A stretch of DNA of 64,000 nt from Stictocephala bisonia (lineage: Eukaryota; Arthropoda; Insecta; Hemiptera; Membracidae): contig JAQJVL010000288.1 in NCBI GenBank assembly GCA_035578905.1, positions 62,001-126,000 on the forward strand, in the 5' to 3' direction. Positions within the stretch are counted from its first letter, which is position 1; the number at the start of each line of letters is the position of its first letter. Both the position numbers and the translations under genes were made by a program. Shown in pieces: positions 33,143 through 45,235 of this stretch. Below the pieces are notes generated by a model, which was not told the origin of the DNA, ran no database searches, and was given only the letters and a program-made list of their open reading frames with translations.

Positions 33143-33825
33143 TACATTTGCTCGTTGTTCTTCGGTATCTCGGACTAACAATTCAATTGATGCTGTCGAA
33201 ACAGTTCACACTACGAGAATCATGTCCATGGGTGTTACAGGCTAGTCCTTAACCTCAAAATTTTATCTTTTTTTTTACCACTTCCGGCCCATCCTCATAC
33301 TTCTGAATTTTCACTGCCTCCGTTAAATTCTTAGAATTTTCTCTTCTTTTACAAATTCATAGATTTCAACGCTCAATATTTGCAACCTTTTTCTCATCAA
33401 ATGAAGAGAACGCACTTATTCGTGTTCAATTAGTGGTCAAATGACTGTTACACACGTTGGTTGACGCACTCTCATATAGTTACCCAAATGATACAGTATT
33501 ATAAAGCAGGGACAAGTAACTCGGTTACTGTAACTACACCAGTTGTAGAATGGCGATGAAGCACGACTAAGGGGAAATTGTGAACAATAGAAGGCCGTAC
33601 AAAGCGCTAATAAATAATTACACGTATTGTGTCACAATTTAAGCTCATCTACGTGTAACAGCACGTCTCCAACTGCACGTATTGTGCTGAATGTGAACAA
33701 TCCTGGATTAAAGCACACATTATGCGATCATAATAAGCTTTGCAAAAGCAGTCTTTTCAATGGCAAATTAAAACTGCGTTTCTTAAAGTCACATGGATAA
33801 ATACTTGTTAGGCTGCAGTCAAGGT
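33143..33825. other. Non-coding stretch
   Basis: Nothing supported. A local repeated CACGTATTGTG string (33621, 33678) is too short to classify. Confidence 0.45.
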
Positions 33826-34060
33826 TCAGATATGTAGGGAAGAAAACTGAGTATCTGGCTTGCCAGATAGCTGTTTCTCAGACAAATACTACGTGGTTCG
33901 GACTCCACGTAAAGCTGTAAGTCCCTTGGTTATTGGGTTATTTATTAATAGATCTTTCTGGTTAATAACAATAACTGCACTCGTTTGTCTACACTCGTCA
34001 CAAATATTCACCCCTCATTCGCTTTTAAGGTGTCATTTACTAATGAATAATGAATATGTA
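33826..34060 (+). mobile_element. Composite SINE (family B), 5'-truncated plus copy
   Basis: GAAAACTGAGTATCTGGCTT, TACGTGGTTCGGACTCCACG, GTAAGTCCCTTGG and TCGTTTGTCTACACTCGTC match the second half of the 23.7-kb copy. The open frame through it is a by-product. Confidence 0.75.
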
Positions 34061-34137
34061 TTTAACTTTGTTAGACTATTTAGAAATACACTATTTAAAG
34101 CAGCAGAGCAAGAAACTGAATTGGTTGCCCTTTAAAT

Positions 34138-34282
34138 CTTATGTTGGACCATGGGTTTTAAAGGTGTCTTCCCTGGCAAGTGTTGTAAACTCGTTAGGAC
34201 CTGACTGAACGTGCACTCAGCGTGTTTGTGTTTTACACCGACACTAAAACTAATTTGCTAATACGCTTGCATTGCTCTGTGA
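34138..34282. repeat. Dispersed repeat, copy 2 (partner at 20962-21085)
   Basis: TGTAAACTCGTTAGGACCTG, ACTGAACGTGCACTCAGCG and GTTTTACACCGACACTAAAA; see the 20.96-kb entry. Confidence 0.85.
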
Positions 34283-35270
34283 CTCTGCTTAAAAGCATAT
34301 TGTTAAACTTGCAGTGTACCTTCGGTGAGTAGCTCGTTTCTCTTTACACTAGTTGAATTGTTTTAATTTTATAACCACTTAGTCTAATTGTGTACTTTAG
34401 TACAGTAGTAGCCTAATGCTTGTTTTGATATGTGACGTCATTTATATGTGTATATTTGAAAAATGTAGTGGCGTGTTCGCCCCAACCAAAACACAGCCGC
34501 CAACCATAGTGATGGCACACGCCAACAAAATTATGATATTCTGACACAATAAAAAAACTAATACATTGCCCACTATACCTGGCCTCCAATACAAAATAGT
34601 TTCTCACAGCTCACATAACATTCTAACTAATAAAACAACTTCAACAGTATACATAAGTACGATTAGTTGCTCGCAGTGGTATAATTTAACCAATGAAATA
34701 GGTTGTGTCTATCGATTTATCGCTGATATTGATATGGGAGAACGATTACTTACGTTGTGAGTATCAACTGCTGGTTGTGGTTGTTTTAATAGTAATGAAA
34801 GCACTACTCTCGTTGGTAAACCGCGATAAGGAAGCACCTTTAAGGTATAAGATGAGTATTACGAACTTTTGGACAACGTTCCTTTGCTTTTCAACTTAAA
34901 TTTAGCTATTATTTGCATTAAATCAATTTGGTATTAAATTATATAGTTTTATACACTGGATTACGTGATAGGCGTTTTAGAGATACGGAATAAAATCGTG
35001 AAGAAACGTGTATGTTAAGAAAAAAATGCCTCCCAAGAATTACGGGAGGTTCTGTTGTTTGGAGTTATTTTATTAAAATAAAGCACAATTGTGATTGACA
35101 ACGTCTAAACGTCATGTAGAAGAAGCATGCAACTCAACATTACAAAATGCAAAATAATAAATTAATTTAAATTTAACGAATAAGAAATTAAGTCGTAGAA
35201 CAGTTAAATGTGTTTGTGCTGACTTGCTTCGTTGTGTTGTTCTAAACTTGGTAGCCTGTCTATAGTGTAG
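34283..35270. other. AT-rich non-coding stretch
   Basis: Several short frames on both strands (34413-34899), none with recognisable domains. Confidence 0.45.
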
Positions 35271-35272
35271 TG

Positions 35273-35275
<3 letters not shown>

Positions 35276-35312
<37 letters not shown>
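35276..35312. repeat. (AT)n microsatellite
   Basis: A pure AT run flanked by TAGTGTAGTGCA and TAGTGCAGTAGC, giving partly palindromic flanks. Confidence 0.95.
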
Positions 35313-35314
<2 letters not shown>

Positions 35315-35699
35315 CAGTAGCTATAGTATAGTGCAAACTATAGATTCTATGGAATAGCTGATGTAAATGCCGACAAGCGAGTTCCTTACTTTTACAGTTA
35401 TCTACCTATTAGTAATTGGGAAATGTAAACGTATATATTCAACATGACAAAAATTGACTTTCATTTAATTACATTATAGACCTACGTATTCTAGATTGAA
35501 ACTTTAAAACATTACAATTGGTTAATTTATAGAATGAATATCCGGCCGTAAAGCGTTAATTGTATTTCGGAAAATAGTCATTGTTCATTTTACGATGGAA
35601 ACTATTCGTTAAAAAAAATCCTATAAGAGCCGTACTTGTTCATGGTATTGGGACAAATCTGAGGTAAAGCCGTTGTAGGATTACCGTTCGGTTGTGTTT

Positions 35700-35715
35700 G
35701 GGGGGGGGGGGGGGG
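35700..35715. repeat. 16-base G homopolymer
   Basis: An uninterrupted G run, preceded by GTGTTT and followed by TGCCG. It could be a sequencing or assembly length artefact. Confidence 0.9.
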
Positions 35716-37869
35716 TGCCGTTGTTGAAGGTAGAGCGTTGCACAATCGTTGAAAAAACGGTGTTAGTAACTTTCCTGATTCAATTTTTGTTATTTATGTT
35801 TATGTATTCTATAAAGAAACTAAAAAATATATTAAATGAATAAATAATAATAAAAAGCAAAGATCCTATACCTGCTGTGTTTAATTATGTTAGAAGTCCT
35901 AGTTAATGTTTATTTTTAAAGACGAAACGCTAAATATTACCATCTACGTTAATCATATCACGTGATTTCCTTCAAGGCAAACATTGGAATTATATATAAT
36001 CCATGTCATATTAACTGTAAATATATTCAATGTAGCATTTTCCATCTTAAATTGAATAAATTAATAAAATACAGGTTATTATGTTTTTTGTAAAATTTTG
36101 CGATACATAGCTTTTTATGATACATTACATTTACAAAACTGTTTTGTTAATATGTATACAAAAGTAACGTTTTTAACTCCAGGTAGTCGTTTCCCAAACC
36201 AACATGCTCCACCGCTGGAAAGTCGACAGCCCTATAGTAGAAAAGTAATTTTACCGCCAGTGGGCCAAAACATGCTGTTCTATTTCAAATGCACGGTCCG
36301 TGTTTATTGTCATAAAGGGTTACAGTGGCACTGTATGATTATCTAAGGACCAATCTGTTTAAATATAAGTTGATATTATGAATGTTTTTATTTAAAATTG
36401 TCAAGAATGGCGTGTAAAGTTTCACAGATTACTCTAACTGAACAAAAATTATAAAACTATTCATTTATTTACAAAAACTAATTTATGGGCCACTAGAACA
36501 TAAGACCTGTCAAATGACACCTCTTGTGTTACGATTCGATCATTATTACGGACCGAGTCGTCGGAATAGAAAGCCTAATTGTTTTACGTTTTTCACGGAG
36601 CGAAACGACCCCTCTTAAAGCCAGCGTACGGTGTTAGAAAACGTTAATTGCCTCAAGCTGAAAAATTGTATACATATCGCCTTATCCTGCGCTTTATTGA
36701 TGGCCTATCTTTAACCTGTATACCTTTATACAGATTAAAGGTATACACACCTGCGTGACATCTGTTACTTTTACATCAGGTTGTATTCGGCCCGTATAAC
36801 TTTACAATATTTGCCTACATCTTCTTATTTTACATAGCTGTCTTCTCTACCGTGTAATTTTCATATGACAATTGAAGAAGTTTAAAAAAAAGAAAGAAAA
36901 ACTGTGACTAAGCCATGTGGACTGTTAAATTATCTAAAAGGAAAGTAATAAGCCATCCGTGATAATTAAATTATTTATGCGTATTAACTATTAATAGTAC
37001 GCCTTAATAATGATAATTACTCTATATAAATAATGAAACTGTCCCAGCAATATGAAAATGAGGGTTTTGAGGAAACGTTAACCTTAAACTAAATTTATTA
37101 CATGGAAGGAGTTTTCTTTTAGCTGAAGAGTTTTATATTTAAAGGAGGAAATAGAGGTGGGTAAAGAGTGTTTTTTGGTTGTATTTTTTTGTGATTATTA
37201 GTTCAGTTTTGATAAAAAGTTCTATTAATTTTATAACATCAGAATTCATTTTAAGAAGAGTTTTTATAGTTACAAACTATTTTCCTCTGAAAATCGAAGA
37301 AGCTTTGTGTTAGGTTTATTTGAATCTTCACGGAAAATGTTATTTTATTCACAGACATTTAACCAGCAAATGAAGCAGGACCGATATTTAATAAAATAAT
37401 TTATTTGAGTGTTAGATACAAATGTGTGGATAACTTTATGTACCGATTTATAAATTATACCGTTTTATCGTTCAGTAATATTTTTGATAACTAATTATTA
37501 AAATAAAATGGCGAAATACAGTAACAATGTGGTAGTATTAAATAATAAAACGAGGAAGTGATTTTATCTTTACACGTCGTTAACAATACGCTCTGGCAAG
37601 GGAATATTACAAAATTGCTTTCTAGTGTATCATCTATTATTTAATATATTGTGCTACTAGCACACAATGCAATTTGTTTGACATTTCCTCTCATCAAACA
37701 AATATGTTTAGTAGTACCATTCGTTACATTATTATTTAATAGAACGTCGTAATATAAATTACTTTAAAAGCGAACGTTTTCATTTAAATTATTGATTCAT
37801 TAAATATGGACGCTTTGATCTCTAGACTGTAATTTGAGAAATTCTCTAAACTCGGTATGTTAAGTTAGT
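35716..37869. other. AT-rich non-coding stretch
   Basis: No gene seen. 36590-36800 is somewhat GC-richer, with CTTATC and TTTATTGATGG motifs and an inverted AGGTATAC pair, and could be unique regulatory DNA. No further evidence. Confidence 0.35.
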
Positions 37870-38152
37870 TTAAGCGTAGTTTATTTTATTTATTCTTAAG
37901 ACGCAGATCGTCAAGATATAGGCGAATATGGATTTGGAATGGGTGTTTGAGTGTAGATGAGCGAATGTAGTCATTGTTACAAACTAAGGCCGACTATTCC
38001 CTAAGTGACATTAATGAATAGTCCGATGACAAATGAACAGCCGGTGGTTATCAGTTGATCCCTTTCAAAATGTGTTACAGCTCTCATTGTGATCGAACAG
38101 AACCTTTAGCTTATGAAGCTGGGCTTTAACCAACTATGCCACCGACCATTTA
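37870..38152 (-). mobile_element. tRNA-derived SINE (family C), minus-strand copy 2
   Basis: Read in reverse: GGTCGGTGGCATAGTTGGTT (A-box region), AAGCCCAGCTTCATAAGCT and GTTCGATCACAATGAGAGC. The shared 3' module then follows, down to TATCTTGACGATCTGCGTCT and a TAAATAAAATAAA tail. It is closely collinear with 25927-26190. Confidence 0.82.
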
Positions 38153-38424
38153 ATACTTTGCGTAATCATTATTCGTACAAAAGGTCTTATGTTTAGGATG
38201 AACAAAACGTTGTTAGATGTGTTTATTTTGTTTAAGATTATTTTAAATTAACAATTTTTGAAAGTGGTCCTTAATGTTATAAAGTGGTTCAAACTCATTT
38301 AGAAGTTAGCTTTGGCGTCTGTTCAGCTGCAGTAATTCGTCCTGATGCCGTACCATGTTCCCCGTGTTCGTAATACTTTCCCTGTCAGGTCCAGATTTTC
38401 TCTCCGCGGTCGTCAATTGCGGCA

Positions 38425-38600
38425 CCAAACACATCCATTGAACAACAATATTGTTGTACCGATACAAAGGCTCGTATCCGATTAGTACTATCGATTCATG
38501 CAACAGCCCTATCTGTGAAATCCCCTCCGCGCCTGGGATTTGAAAGTTACTTATCCGTGGGGGATCGAATTAACACGATTGGTCGGAAGTTTGCCAGTTT
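38425..38600. repeat. Dispersed repeat, copy 1 (partner at 46975-47120)
   Basis: ATTGAACAACAATATTGT, ACAAAGGCTCGTATCCGATT, a GGGATTTGAAAGT segment and GATTGGTCGGAAGT match 47.0 kb in order and strand. Confidence 0.7.
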
Positions 38601-40784
38601 GTTTTTGTTCCGACTCAAACTGTGATGTTTGGGACGATAGAATTTCCATTTGGTGCGTGGTTTGTTTTATAAATGACAACAGTATGAAGCTTAGCAATAC
38701 ATTTTAATTACAAGTCAATTTTTTGAATAAAATTTCATTTTGAAAAAAATTAAGGGTACTGTAAGAAAAGGAATTAAATTGAATCTGTTGGCACACATTG
38801 ATGAAGTCAAACAATGTAGAATAACAATAAATTAAAAATATTAATGAATGAATCGAAGTTGATTTTTTAATCAAACTGAAAATTTACATAGCAGACAGTT
38901 GAATGCTTTTATTATCTGGCTGAATATTATTTGAGAGAAATGTATAAAATTGAATATGTTCGTTAAAAAAAATTGTAAAATGTATTACTTACAGTAAACA
39001 CATAAACGAAAAGGAATAAATTAAACTCGAATACTAGTTATTTCAAGAGCATTTCCCACATTTTATTTTCATCATTTTAAAAGCTTAGTTTACTTATTAA
39101 AAACTGTATTTCAACGTATATGAGAATCAATATCTAATTCTCAATAGACTATAAGCGCTAAATTAAATGTAGCTAGACACACTCATACTTTGACACATAA
39201 ACAGACTGTCTTTATGACAGGGCTATTTCAAACTGTTTATTACCGATACTGTTAGTAAATAACGGATTGGTTGCAGATGATCAAGTTTTTAAATTCTGAT
39301 AAACATAGCTTTTCAATGAATTTGTTTAAAAATTTAGTGTTTAAGAATTTTCGCAAATTGTATAACTACTTTTTTTTAAACTTCTCATATGTATTTACTT
39401 GGGCGATTTGCTTTACAGGAATTCTTTGAAAAGAATTTGTGATAAATATAGGTCCATAAATTTATCAGTTTATAAATACTTTGCTCTGGGGATTTTTGTT
39501 GGTTGTTAAATCAGTTAGACTGACTTTGACTTGCAGCTATACTTTATATACAGTTGTAAGTATTGTGTTTTGTATTTATATTATTTTTATAATTTTCACA
39601 TAACATCAAAACCTAAGTTCAATTTTATTTTTTTTTAAATAATAAAGCCCCAATGTACATTCACATGACACCCGAAAAAATAAATTGGAAACCAAACAAT
39701 ATAAATAGCATATATTACTGAAGAACATGTGCATAAGAATGAAACTATACAACACTTTCACGACTTCAGTACAACATTAACATTGTAAAAATGTCAAACC
39801 AAGATTAAGAAAAATATTCATAGCAATTGCTTATATGATATTGAATAAATCTTTGAATTAGTTTTAAAAATCCTGCAGTGCTGTGATTTATAATTGTACT
39901 TTGTTTTATTCTTTTTCACATTAGTTTTATACATCAGTTGTCGTCATTAAAGTAATACTAATGTTATTATTGTATAGTTGAGTTAGCTCCGCTTATTTGA
40001 TAAATGTCCCATTTCCTAAATAACAGAATATATTTAAATATATAGTGTATTGTCGTTCAGTGTCTGTAGTAAATTACAACATTGTAGTTTTGATGTGCTT
40101 AGTACATAGAAATAAGTTTTCCCGCAGTAAACTGTGTACTTTGCGCAGTTCACGAAAGCCATTATTTACCATAAGAATGTTCGTACGATGATGCAGTTAT
40201 CAGTCTGCCATAACTCTTCAAGTGATAAGAGAGTTTGACGTTTCTGGGGATGAAGCACAGCCCTGTTGGGAGTTTACCCTGTAGCTGTGACCCCGTGGTG
40301 GTGGCTTCCATTTACGTAAATCCAGGACGTCTCAGGAAATATAGTTAGATAAATCACTCGACCTTTCCCATTGAAGTTGAAGTAAACTTGGTAATATTCG
40401 CGGTTTCAACGTGTTTCCTGTTGGGATTAACGGAGATATTTGTATTTTTGTTGTTGTAGAAACTTACATTTACCTATAAGAGTCTTCTCTTTAGGGTGGT
40501 GCACTTGTTTTTCATTGTGTCAATTATTTCCCAAATTAATAATCAAAATTAGTTAATGTACCTTCTCTTGAGACAGGAAAAATGTTGTTACTACTACTGC
40601 ATTAGAACTTATGTCCTTATGAAGTGGTGAATTTAGGTGATTTTAATTAATTTTGATTATAAAATTGAGAAATAATTAACTCCCCGAAAACCGATTGCAC
40701 CCCATCTTAACGGAGATTTTGTTGTTTTCTTGTTGTTGTACAAAATGATATTTACTGATTGTAGTCTTCTATTTAAGGTTCTTA
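38601..40784. other. AT-rich non-coding stretch
   Basis: Long featureless interval with no gene, RNA or clear repeat identified. 40190-40330 is moderately GC-rich. Confidence 0.45.
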
Positions 40785-41112
40785 GATATGAGACGCCAAC
40801 ACAACTTAATGTAATTTAGTGCGAATATGAATGATTACATGAGTGTATTCTGGTTACTGAAAGAGTTTTAGGCTTGTGCTTAATAAAAAGAGTTAAAATG
40901 TGATTCGCTGTTGGTGAACATTCATTTGACCAAAAATTAAACGACAATGTGCGTGTGTTTCTCTTTATTTGATACAAAAAAATGAAAAATAGTACATCAA
41001 CATGGACAACTCCGGACAGAGACCGCCACCCTAGACGACTCTGGTAGTGCCCACGTCGATACAACCACTGAGTGGACACAGCGTCGTTATTGAGATGATC
41101 TAACAAAGTATT
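40785..41112 (-). mobile_element. Composite SINE (family B), diverged minus copy
   Basis: It begins with the SINE end TTAGATATGAGACGCCAACA and GCGAATATGAATGATTACAT, then diverges. It resumes with a CCCACGTCGATACAACCACT-like head block comparable to the AAGTTGATGGCAAACATTC part of the 47.2-kb copy. The middle module is deleted. The 103-codon frame here is incidental. Confidence 0.55.
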
Positions 41113-41604
41113 AACAATAGAATACATCTATTGTGATTATAAAACTGTTATATTTAAACTAATTATTTAGAAGATCTTGAATTATTAGTAAAGTACAGTG
41201 TGCGAGGGTTGTTTTCATGACTTGATTCTGGATATTCTATAGCTATACTCCACACATATGTCGCGGTACGTGTGAAGCATATACTTGCAGTATATTCGCA
41301 AAATACACATACGTGAATTAACCAAGAATTAGTCAAGAATATTGCGATGAATAGTGCCGACGCCGGAGATCAAGGAAAAGTGGTGTTCATTTGCTTTGTA
41401 TTTACTACTTTTATATTATAAAACTTAGAGATTTCATCAGTCCAATCCTCTAATTAATGACTTATGTAAGGTGCATTCTATACTTTTCAATGATAAAAAG
41501 GTGAATATCTCTTTTAGTTTAGATCCTCTATGCTGGAAATTTATTACTGTCTTATTTGATTACAGTTTCAACGTGATATTTCGGTTTTATTACTCACCTT
41601 ATTC
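41113..41604. other. AT-rich spacer
   Basis: Nothing supported between the two SINE-derived blocks. Confidence 0.5.
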
Positions 41605-44600
41605 TCAGATATGAGACGCCGACATTAGCATTTTAAGGCGATTATGAATGGACATATGAGTGTGGATGACTTGTGTAGTTTGATCACTAACTTCATTATG
41701 AATGGACATATGAGTGTGGATGACTTGTGTAGTTTGATTACTAACTTCATTATGAATGGACATATGAGTGTGGATGACTTGTGTAGTTTGATTATGAATG
41801 GACATATGAGTGTGGATGACTTGTGTAGTTTGATTATGAATGGACATATGAGTGTGGATGACTTGTGTAGTTTGATTACTAACTTCATTATGAATGGACA
41901 TATGAGTGTGGATGACTTGTGTAGTTTGATTACTAACTTCATTATGAATGGACATATGAGTGTGGATGACTTGTGTAGTTTGATTACTAACTTCATTATG
42001 AATGGACATATGAGTGTGGATGACTTGTGTAGTTTGATTACTAACTTCATTATGAATGGACATATGAGTGTGGATGACTTGTGTAGTTTGATTACTAACT
42101 TCATTATGAATGGACATATGAGTGTGGATGACTTGTGTAGTTTGATTACTAACTTCATTATGAATGGACATATGAGTGTGGATGACTTGTGTAGTTTGAT
42201 TACTAACTTCATTATGAATGGACATATGAGTGTGGATGACTTGTGTAGTTTGATTACTAACTTCATTATGAATGGACATATGAGTGTGGATGACTTGTGT
42301 AGTTTGATTATGAATGGACATATGAGTGTGGATGACTTGTGTAGTTTGATTACTAACTTCATTATGAATGGACATATGAGTGTGGATGACTTGTGTAGTT
42401 TGATTACTAACTTCATTATGAATGGACATATGAGTGTGGATGACTTGTGTAGTTTGATTACTAACTTCATTATGAATGGACATATGAGTGTGGATGACTT
42501 GTGTAGTTTGATTACTAACTTCCTTATGAATGGACATATGAGTGTGGATGACTTGTGTAGTTTGATTACTAACTTCATTATGAATGGACATATGAGTGTG
42601 GATGACTTGTGTAGTTTGATTATGAATGGACATATGAGTGTGGATGACTTGTGTAGTTTGATTACTAACTTCATTATGAATGGACATATGAGTGTGGATG
42701 ACTTGTGTAGTTTGATTACTAACTTCATTATGAATGGACATATGAGTGTGGATGACTTGTGTAGTTTGATTATGAATGGACATATGAGTGTGGATGACTT
42801 GTGTAGTTTGATTACTAACTTCATTATGAATGGACATATGAGTGTGGATGACTTGTGTAGTTTGATTATGAATGGACATATAAGTGTGGATGACTTGTGT
42901 AGTTTGATCACTAAGTTCATTATGAATGGACATATGAGTGTGGATGACTTGTGTAGTTTGATTATGAATGGACATATGAGTGTGGATGACTTGTGTAGTT
43001 TGATTATGAATGGACATATGAGTGTGGATGACTTGTGTAGTTTGATTATGAATGGACATATGAGTGTGGATGACTTGTGTAGTTTGATTATGAATGGACA
43101 TATGAGTGTGGATGACTTGTGTAGTTTGATTACTAACTTCATTATGAATGGACATATGAGTGTGGATGACTTGTGTAGTTTGATTACTAACTTCATTATG
43201 AATGGACATATGAGTGTGGATGACTTGTGTAGTTTGATTACTAACTTCATTATGAATGGACATATGAGTGTGGATGACTTGTGTAGTTTGATTACTAACT
43301 TCATTATGAATGGACATATGAGTGTGGATGACTTGTGTAGTTTGATTACTAACTTCATTATGAATGGACATATGAGTGTGGATGACTTGTGTAGTTTGAT
43401 CACTAACTTCATTATGAATGGACATATGAGTGTGGATGACTTGTGTAGTTTGATCACTAACTTCATTATGAATGGACATATGAGTGTGGATGACTTGTGT
43501 AGTTTGATTATGAATGGACATATGAGTGTGGATGACTTGTGTAGTTTGATTACTAACTTCATTATGAATGGACATATGAGTGTGGATGACTTGTGTAGTT
43601 TGATTACTAACTTCATTATGAATGGACATATGAGTGTGGATGACTTGTGTAGTTTGATTATGAATGGACATATGAGTGTGGATGACTTGTGTAGTTTGAT
43701 TATGAATGGACATATGAGTGTGGATGACTTGTGTAGTTTGATTATGAATGGACATATGAGTGTGGATGACTTGTGTAGTTTGATTACTAACTTCATTATG
43801 AATGGACATATGAGTGTGGATGACTTGTGTAGTTTGATTATGAATGGACATATGAGTGTGGATGACTTGTGTAGTTTGATTATGAATGGACATATGAGTG
43901 TGGATGACTTGTGTAGTTTGATTACTAACTTCATTATGAATGGACATATGAGTGTGGATGACTTGTGTAGTTTGATTACTAACTTCATTATGAATGGACA
44001 TATGAGTGTGGATGACTTGTGTAGTTTGATTACTAACTTCATTATGAATGGACATATGAGTGTGGATGACTTGTGTAGTTTGATTACTAACTTCATTATG
44101 AATGGACATATGAGTGTGGATGACTTGTGTAGTTTGATTACTAACTTCATTATGAATGGACATATGAGTGTGGATGACTTGTGTAGTTTGATTACTAACT
44201 TCATTATGAATGGACATATGAGTGTGGATGACTTGTGTAGTTTGATTACTAACTTCATTATGAATGGACATATGAGTGTGGATGACTTGTGTAGTTTGAT
44301 TACTAACTTCATTATGAATGGACATATGAGTGTGGATGACTTGTGTAGTTTGATTACTAACTTCATTATGAATGGACATATGAGTGTGGATGACTTGTGT
44401 AGTTTGATTACTAACTTCATTATGAATGGACATATGAGTGTGGATGACTTGTGTGGTTTGATTACTAACTTCATTATGAATGGACATATGAGTGTGGATG
44501 ACTTGTGTAGTTTGATTACTAACTTCATTATGAATGGACATATGAGTGTGGATGACTTGTGTAGTTTGATTATGAATGGACATATGAGTGTGGATGACTT

Positions 44601-45235
44601 GTGTAGTTTGATTACTAACTTCATTATGAATGGACATATGAGTGTGGATGACTTGTGTAGTTTGATTACTAACTTCATTATGAATGGACATATGAGTGTG
44701 GATGACTTGTGTAGTTTGATTATGAATGGACATATGAGTGTGGATGACTTGTGTAGTTTGATTATGAATGGACATATGAGTGTGGATGACTTGTGTAGTT
44801 TGATCACTAACTTCATTATGAATGGACATATGAGTGTGGATGACTTGTGTAGTTTGATTACTAACTTCATTATGAATGGACATATGAGTGTGGATGACTT
44901 GTGTAGTTTGATTACTAACTTTATTATGAATGGACATATGAGTGTGGATGACTTGTGTAGTTTGATTACTAACTTCATTATGAATGGACATATGAGTGTG
45001 AATGACTTGTGTAATTGGATTACTAACTTCATTATGAATGGACATATGAGTGTGGATGATTGTGTAGTTTGATTACTAACTTTATTCTACTAGTGCTAAA
45101 AAATTGCTATTTATTAATAGCCCAATAGCCAGGTTAACTAAGGGACCTCTAACTTTTACGTGGAATCATAACCACTTGACGACTCAATTGAGAACTATAC
45201 AAACCACTGGCTGCAAGTAGAGTCGGCAATTAGGT
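41605..45235 (-). mobile_element. Composite SINE (family B) split by an internal minisatellite
   Basis: The left edge is the SINE terminus in reverse (TATGAGACGCCGACATTAGC, then TTTTAAGGCGATTATGAATG), matching the end of the 23.7-kb copy. The right edge, after the array, is TATTTATTAATAGCCCAATA, GCCAGG and GGGACCTCTAACTTTTACGT, the SINE module that normally lies about 60 bp further in. The array therefore occupies one normally single-copy segment of the SINE. Confidence 0.8.
41644..45075. repeat. 54/42-bp minisatellite, roughly 65-70 units
   Basis: The long unit is ATGAATGGACATATGAGTGT through GATTACTAACTTCATT (54 bp). The short unit lacks the 12 bases ACTAACTTCATT, flanked by ATTA direct repeats that could explain the loss. 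Long and short units are mixed irregularly, and units are almost identical apart from a few substitutions (GATCACT, CTTATG, AAGTTC, GTGGTTTG). Both lengths are multiples of three and the unit has no stop in three of the six frames, so frames of over 1,100 codons exist on both strands. I do not call them genes. Confidence 0.97.

Noticed and set aside
33860..34135. 91-codon plus-strand gene
   Set aside because: It is mostly inside a SINE copy, and other copies do not keep the frame.
41605..45072. Three proteins of over 1,100 residues encoded by the 54/42-bp array
   Set aside because: The frames exist on both strands of a simple tandem repeat, have no non-repetitive domain, and the array is explained by expansion of a SINE segment.
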